NCBI RefSeq assembly: GCF_040371085.1
Contig: NZ_JAMBMT010000001.1
Location: 1,922,001 to 1,986,000, forward strand
Origin: Psychrobacter sp. AH5
GTDB taxonomy: Bacteria > Pseudomonadota > Gammaproteobacteria > Pseudomonadales > Moraxellaceae
Direction of reading: 5' to 3'
DNA length: 64,000 bases
How positions within the stretch are numbered: the stretch's first letter is position 1; each line of letters begins with the position of its first letter. The notes under the pieces are model-generated. The model was given only the letters and a program-made list of their open reading frames with translations. It had not been told where the DNA came from and did no database searches. A program made the position numbers and the translations under genes. Shown here in pieces: positions 62,901 to 64,000 of the stretch.

Positions 62901-64000
62901 AATGTTCATATCCGCAGTGGCTTGACCGACCACGATGGCCTCAAAGCCGCCGCCGACCGGATTACTGATGGTGATGCCAACCAGCTCACTACCCTCAGCG
63001 ATAAAGTCATCGATGGTATCAATGTCAAGATCGGTGCTGCTAGTGCCTGCAAGGATGGTCACTTGCACCACACCGGTAAAGTCGGTGCCGTCAATGGCCA
63101 CGCCACTATAAGTCACATCAACCACCACATCGGTGATCGCATTGACCGGGTTGCCATTGCTATCGGTTAAGCTGATCGGGAAGCTGGCACTATTACCCTC
63201 TTCAACGTCGCCCACGGTGTCGGCGATCGAGACGGTGATGGTATCCTCCGCTCCAGGATCAGCTTCATCAACAATGTTCATATCCGCAGTGGCTTGACCG
63301 ACCACGATGGCCTCAAAGCCGCCGCCGACCGGATTACTGATGGTGATGCCAACCAGCTCACTACCCTCAGCGATAAAGTCATCGATGGTATCAATGTCAA
63401 GATCGGTGCTGCTAGTGCCTGCAAGGATGGTCACTTGCACCACACCGGTAAAGTCGGTGCCGTCAATGGCCACGCCACTATAAGTCACATCAACCACCAC
63501 ATCGGTGATCGCATTGACCGGGTTGCCATTGCTATCGGTTAAGCTGATCGGGAAGCTGGCACTATTACCCTCTTCAACGTCGCCCACGGTGTCGGCGATC
63601 GAGACGGTGATGGTATCCTCCGCCCCAGGATCAGCTTCATCAACAATGTTCATATCCGCAGTGGCTTGACCGACCACGATGGCCTCAAAGCCGCCGCCGA
63701 CCGGATTACTGATGGTGATGCCAACCAGCTCACTACCCTCAGCGATAAAGTCATCGATGGTATCAATGTCAAGATCGGTGCTTCTAGTGCCTGCAAGGAT
63801 GGTCACTTGCACCACACCGGTAAAGTCGGTGCCGTCAATGGCCACGCCACTATAAGTCACATCAACCACCACATCGGTGATCGCATTGACCGGGTTGCCA
63901 TTGCTATCGGTTAAGCTGATCGGGAAGCTGGCACTATTACCCTCTTCAACGTCGCCCACGGTGTCGGCGATCGAGACGGTGATGGTATCCTCCGCCCCAG
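50913..64000 (-). CDS. Giant repetitive type-I-secreted adhesin (C-terminal part; runs off right edge)
   Basis: A very large surface/biofilm adhesin of LapA/BapA style. More than 4,360 residues are in the window; the start lies to the right, so an apparent internal start at 63959 is an artefact. From the right: about 30 near-identical 124-residue domains with VEEGNSASFPISLTD, GTDFTGVVQVTILAGTS and VGGGFEAIVVGQATADMNIVDEADPG, which look like Calx-beta/Ig-like extender modules. Next comes a different module (from TISISSTTVSEEGLPG) and a T1SS-143-like segment ending SPLANDVNEN. A VWA domain follows with MIDAS motif DVSGS (about 52.28 kb) and FITDGEPNRG. The C-terminal tail has SIDLNNVNDIEVIEMTNG, LSLQDVIGITDDDNTLFING and the end YIDTDITVI, typical of type-I secretion adhesins. 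It is very acidic and cysteine-poor, and no GGxGxD nonapeptides are visible. The secretion genes are not in the window. Confidence 0.9.
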   Translation of the reverse strand, partial: GAEDTITVSIADTVGDVEEGNSASFPISLTDSNGNPVNAITDVVVDVTYSGVAIDGTDFTGVVQVTILAGTRSTDLDIDTIDDFIAEGSELVGITISNPVGGGFEAIVVGQATADMNIVDEADPGAEDTITVSIADTVGDVEEGNSASFPISLTDSNGNPVNAITDVVVDVTYSGVAIDGTDFTGVVQVTILAGTSSTDLDIDTIDDFIAEGSELVGITISNPVGGGFEAIVVGQATADMNIVDEADPGAEDTITVSIADTVGDVEEGNSASFPISLTDSNGNPVNAITDVVVDVTYSGVAIDGTDFTGVVQVTILAGTSSTDLDIDTIDDFIAEGSELVGITISNPVGGGFEAIVVGQATADMNIVDEADPGAEDTITVSIADTVGDVEEGNSASFPISLTDSNGNPVNAITDVVVDVTYSGVAIDGTDFTGVVQVTILAGTSSTDLDIDTIDDFIAEGSELVGITISNPVGGGFEAIVVGQATADMNIVDEADPGAEDTITVSIADTVGDVEEGNSASFPISLTDSNGNPVNAITDVVVDVTYSGVAIDGTDFTGVVQVTILAGTSSTDLDIDTIDDFIAEGSELVGITISNPVGGGFEAIVVGQATADMNIVDEADPGAEDTITVSIADTVGDVEEGNSASFPISLTDSNGNPVNAITDVVVDVTYSGVAIDGTDFTGVVQVTILAGTSSTDLDIDTIDDFIAEGSELVGITISNPVGGGFEAIVVGQATADMNIVDEADPGAEDTITVSIADTVGDVEEGNSASFPISLTDSNGNPVNAITDVVVDVTYSGVAIDGTDFTGVVQVTILAGTSSTDLDIDTIDDFIAEGSELVGITISNPVGGGFEAIVVGQATADMNIVDEADPGAEDTITVSIADTVGDVEEGNSASFPISLTDSNGNPVNAITDVVVDVTYSGVAIDGTDFTGVVQVTILAGTSSTDLDIDTIDDFIAEGSELVGITISNPVGGGFEAIVVGQATADMNIVDEADPGAEDTITVSIADTVGDVEEGNSASFPISLTDSNGNPVNAITDVVVDVTYSGVAIDGTDFTGVVQVTILAGTSSTDLDIDTIDDFIAEGSELVGITISNPVGGGFEAIVVGQATADMNIVDEADPGAEDTITVSIADTVGDVEEGNSASFPISLTDSNGNPVNAITDVVVDVTYSGVAIDGTDFTGVVQVTILAGTSSTDLDIDTIDDFIAEGSELVGITISNPVGGGFEAIVVGQATADMNIVDEADPGAEDTITVSIADTVGDVEEGNSASFPISLTDSNGNPVNAITDVVVDVTYSGVAIDGTDFTGVVQVTILAGTSSTDLDIDTIDDFIAEGSELVGITISNPVGGGFEAIVVGQATADMNIVDEADPGAEDTITVSIADTVGDVEEGNSASFPISLTDSNGNPVNAITDVVVDVTYSGVAIDGTDFTGVVQVTILAGTSSTDLDIDTIDDFIAEGSELVGITISNPVGGGFEAIVVGQATADMNIVDEADPGAEDTITVSIADTVGDVEEGNSASFPISLTDSNGNPVNAITDVVVDVTYSGVAIDGTDFTGVVQVTILAGTSSTDLDIDTIDDFIAEGSELVGITISNPVGGGFEAIVIGQATADMNIVDEADPGAEDTITVSIADTVGDVEEGNSASFPISLTDSNGNPVNAITDVVVDVTYSGVAIDGTDFTGVVQVTILAGTSSTDLDIDTIDDFIAEGSELVGITISNPVGGGFEAIVVGQATADMNIVDEADPGAEDTITVSIADTVGDVEEGNSASFPISLTDSNGNPVNAITDVVVDVTYSGVAIDGTDFTGVVQVTILAGTSSTDLDIDTIDDFIAEGSELVGITISNPVGGGFEAIVVGQATADMNIVDEADPGAEDTITVSIADTVGDVEEGNSASFPISLTDSNGNPVNAITDVVVDVTYSGVAIDGTDFTGVVQVTILAGTSSTDLDIDTIDDFIAEGSELVGITISNPVGGGFEAIVVGQATADMNIVDEADPGAEDTITVSIADTVGDVEEGNSASFPISLTDSNGNPVNAITDVVVDVTYSGVAIDGTDFTGVVQVTILAGTSSTDLDIDTIDDFIAEGSELVGITISNPVGGGFEAIVVGQATADMNIVDEADPGAEDTITVSIADTVGDVEEGNSASFPVSLTDSNGNPVNAITDVVVDVTYSGVAIDGTDFTGVVQVTILAGTSSTDLDIDTIDDFIAEGSELVGITISNPVGGGFEAIVVGQATADMNIVDEADPGAEDTITVSIADTVGDVEEGNSASFPISLTDSNGNPVNAITDVVVDVTYSGVAIDGTDFTGVVQVTILAGTSSTDLDIDTIDDFIAEGSELVGITISNPVGGGFEAIVVGQATADMNIVDEADPGAEDTITVSIADTVGDVEEGNSASFPISLTDSNGNPVNAITDVVVDVTYSGVAIDGTDFTGVVQVTILAGTSSTDLDIDTIDDFIAEGSELVGITISNPVGGGFEAIVVGQATADMNIVDEADPGAEDTITVSIADTVGDVEEGNSASFPVSLTDSNGNPVNAITDVVVDVTYSGVAIDGTDFTGVVQVTILAGTSSTDLDIDTIDDFITEGSELVGITISNPVGGGFEAIVVGQATADMNIVDEADPGAEDTITVSIADTVGDVEEGNSASFPISLTDSNGNPVNAITDVVVDVTYSGVAIDGTDFTGVVQVTILAGTSSTDLDIDTIDDFIAEGSELVGITISNPVGGGFEAIVVGQATADMNIVDEADPGAEDTITVSIADTVGDVEEGNSASFPISLTDSNGNPVNAITDVVVDVTYSGVAIDGTDFTGVVQVTILAGTSSTDLDIDTIDDFIAEGSELVGITISNPVGGGFEAIVVGQATADMNIVDEADPGAEDTITVSIADTVGDVEEGNSASFPISLTDSNGNPVNAITDVVVDVTYSGVAIDGTDFTGVVQVTILAGTSSTDLDIDTIDDFIAEGSELVGITISNPVGGGFEAIVVGQATADMNIVDEADPGAEDTITVSIADTVGDVEEGNSASFPISLTDSNGNPVNAITDVVVDVTYSGVAIDGTDFTGVVQVTILAGTSSTDLDIDTIDDFIAEGSELVGITISNPVGGGFEAIVVGQATADMNIVDEADPGAEDTITVSIADTVGDVEEGNSASFPISLTDSNGNPVNAITDVVVDVTYSGVAIDGTDFTGVVQVTILAGTSSTDLDIDTIDDFIAEGSELVGITISNPVGGGFEAIVVGQATADMNIVDEADPGAEDTITVSIADTVGDVEEGNSASFPISLTDSNGNPVNAITDVVVDVTYSGVAIDGTDFTGVVQVTILAGTSSTDLDIDTIDDFIAEGSELVGITISNPVGGGFEAIVVGQATADMNIVDEADPGAEDTITVSIADTVGDVEEGNSASFPISLTDSNGNPVNAITDVVVDVTYSGVAIDGTDFTGVVQVTILAGTSSTDLDIDTIDDFIAEGSELVGITISNPVGGGFEAIVVGQATADMNIVDEADPGAEDTITVSIADTVGDVEEGNSASFPVSLTDSNGNPVNAITDVVVDVTYSGVAIDGTDFTGVVQVTILAGTSSTDLDIDTIDDFIAEGSELVGITISNPVGGGFEAIVVGQATADMNIVDEADPGAEDTITVSIADTVGDVEEGNSASFPISLTDSNGNPVNAITDVVVDVTYSGVAIDGTDFTGVVQVTILAGTSSTDLDIDTIDDFIAEGSELVGITISNPVGGGFEAIVVGQATADMNIVDNDTVPTISISSTTVSEEGLPGGIPDNDALPPFTDNAFLTTQTGVITVVDPDPMSASDFSVTLNGPTGNNAITSGGSQVTWSQAGNVLTGSAMIGGNPVDVITMTIDAFTDNGNGNYSANYTAELLKPIDHPNTNGEDNLDLSFTATVSDGFNTSSSSVFTLTIEDDSPLANDVNENILVEPVNTNLLLMLDVSGSMRGERLALAKSALIQAISKYDEFGEVAVRLVTFQSTSNIIGSTWLSAADALVAIDNINVSNGFTNYDAALAAAITAFGSSGKIADVSGATLLNKAIFITDGEPNRGNGGPSLLEGSANSNFNDVGIQAAEEAIWTGFLNTNKIDAAAYSIVNLGSNTLLDPIAYDGSGVMGIDKDGVTVTPQTLEDSILNDIDITTLSGNLAGSSSVQFGADGNGLTLTTINIGGVGNFTYNIDTAVLTSTAATTSYSYDMATNTVTVTTTNNGIFVIDFDNADYSYTAPKTVSADYQETISYTAIDNDGDQDMTTLTISLTYDANNSNRMMTSQASRAVDIDDESTDALIGDGSQNIDTLYFDSISIDLNNVNDIEVIEMTNGISQTLSLSLQDVIGITDDDNTLFINGDSANETSGDADKVVLTDFTKAATSNQVGYDLYQSNNDDTMLYIDTDITVI
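52851..64000 (-). repeat. Array of about 30 tandem 372-bp repeats within the adhesin gene
   Basis: The period is exactly 372 bp (124 codons) and the array still continues at the window edge. Units are almost identical. Variants seen: ATC (Ile) or GTC (Val) in the FP-I/V-SL codon, Val at about 53.51, 56.48 and 57.59 kb; a silent C/T in the GAED(T) segment; single changes near 56302 (Ala to Thr), 59210 (Val to Ile) and 63783 (Ser to Arg). All changes keep the frame. Confidence 0.97.

Noticed and set aside
52878..63914. Thirty identical 82-codon open frames on the plus strand at 372-bp spacing
   Set aside because: They are antisense shadows of the adhesin repeat. Each unit repeats the same frame, there is no ribosome-binding site logic, and the minus strand gives one continuous secreted protein.
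50913..63959. Start of the adhesin gene at 63959
   Set aside because: The frame continues unbroken to the window edge and the repeat is in mid-unit there. The true start lies outside.
52851..64000. CRISPR-like periodic array
   Set aside because: The period is 372 bp, there are no unique spacers, and the repeat is in-frame coding sequence.

Overview
The window looks like chromosomal DNA from a gammaproteobacterium of the Moraxellaceae, most likely Psychrobacter. This is an inference from moderate G+C, the linkages dut-algC-argB, leuS-lptE-holA and rplU-rpmA divergent from ispB, and the style of the 16S/23S sequence; no database was searched. Nearly everything up to about 44.4 kb is ordinary single-copy chromosome: housekeeping genes interspersed with envelope and efflux genes.

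Layout. 1-3 kb (minus): start of nuoA (respiratory complex I), lolA (lipoprotein carrier), rplU-rpmA (ribosomal L21/L27). 3.3-4.3 kb: ispB (quinone side-chain synthase). 5.1-11.6 kb: a complete RND tripartite efflux operon (lipoprotein adaptor, pump, outer-membrane channel). 11.8-20.3 kb: hemB, rep, mgtE, dut, algC-type phosphomannomutase, argB and a small membrane protein. 20.3-25.5 kb: an ArsC-like reductase (minus), then leuS-lptE-holA. 25.5-26.0 kb: an orphan Imm63-like immunity gene. 26.1-29.6 kb: macA-macB. 30.0-30.3 kb: two identical tRNA-Lys genes, each behind a two-hairpin leader. 30.4-34.8 kb: an MBL-fold hydrolase and a two-gene envelope cluster of unknown function. 34.9-41.1 kb: katE, an exported dienelactone-hydrolase-like protein, ppc. 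41.1-44.4 kb: an osmC/flavodoxin/methyltransferase operon (minus) and an unknown 573-residue protein.

44.5-50.8 kb is a complete rRNA operon on the minus strand (16S, tRNA-Ile, tRNA-Ala, 23S, 5S). It has three stacked sigma-70-type promoters, boxA-like sites, processing stems and two terminators. A degenerate copy of the 5S 3' end lies between the terminators.

50.9-64.0 kb is the 3' part of a giant surface-adhesin gene on the minus strand. It holds about 30 almost identical 372-bp (124-residue) repeats, then a T1SS-type linker, a VWA domain and a C-terminal type-I-secretion-like tail. The gene runs off the right edge, so its 5' end and true length are unknown. This is the most striking feature of the window. 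The second most unusual is the pair of compensatorily diverged hairpin leaders before the tRNA-Lys genes.
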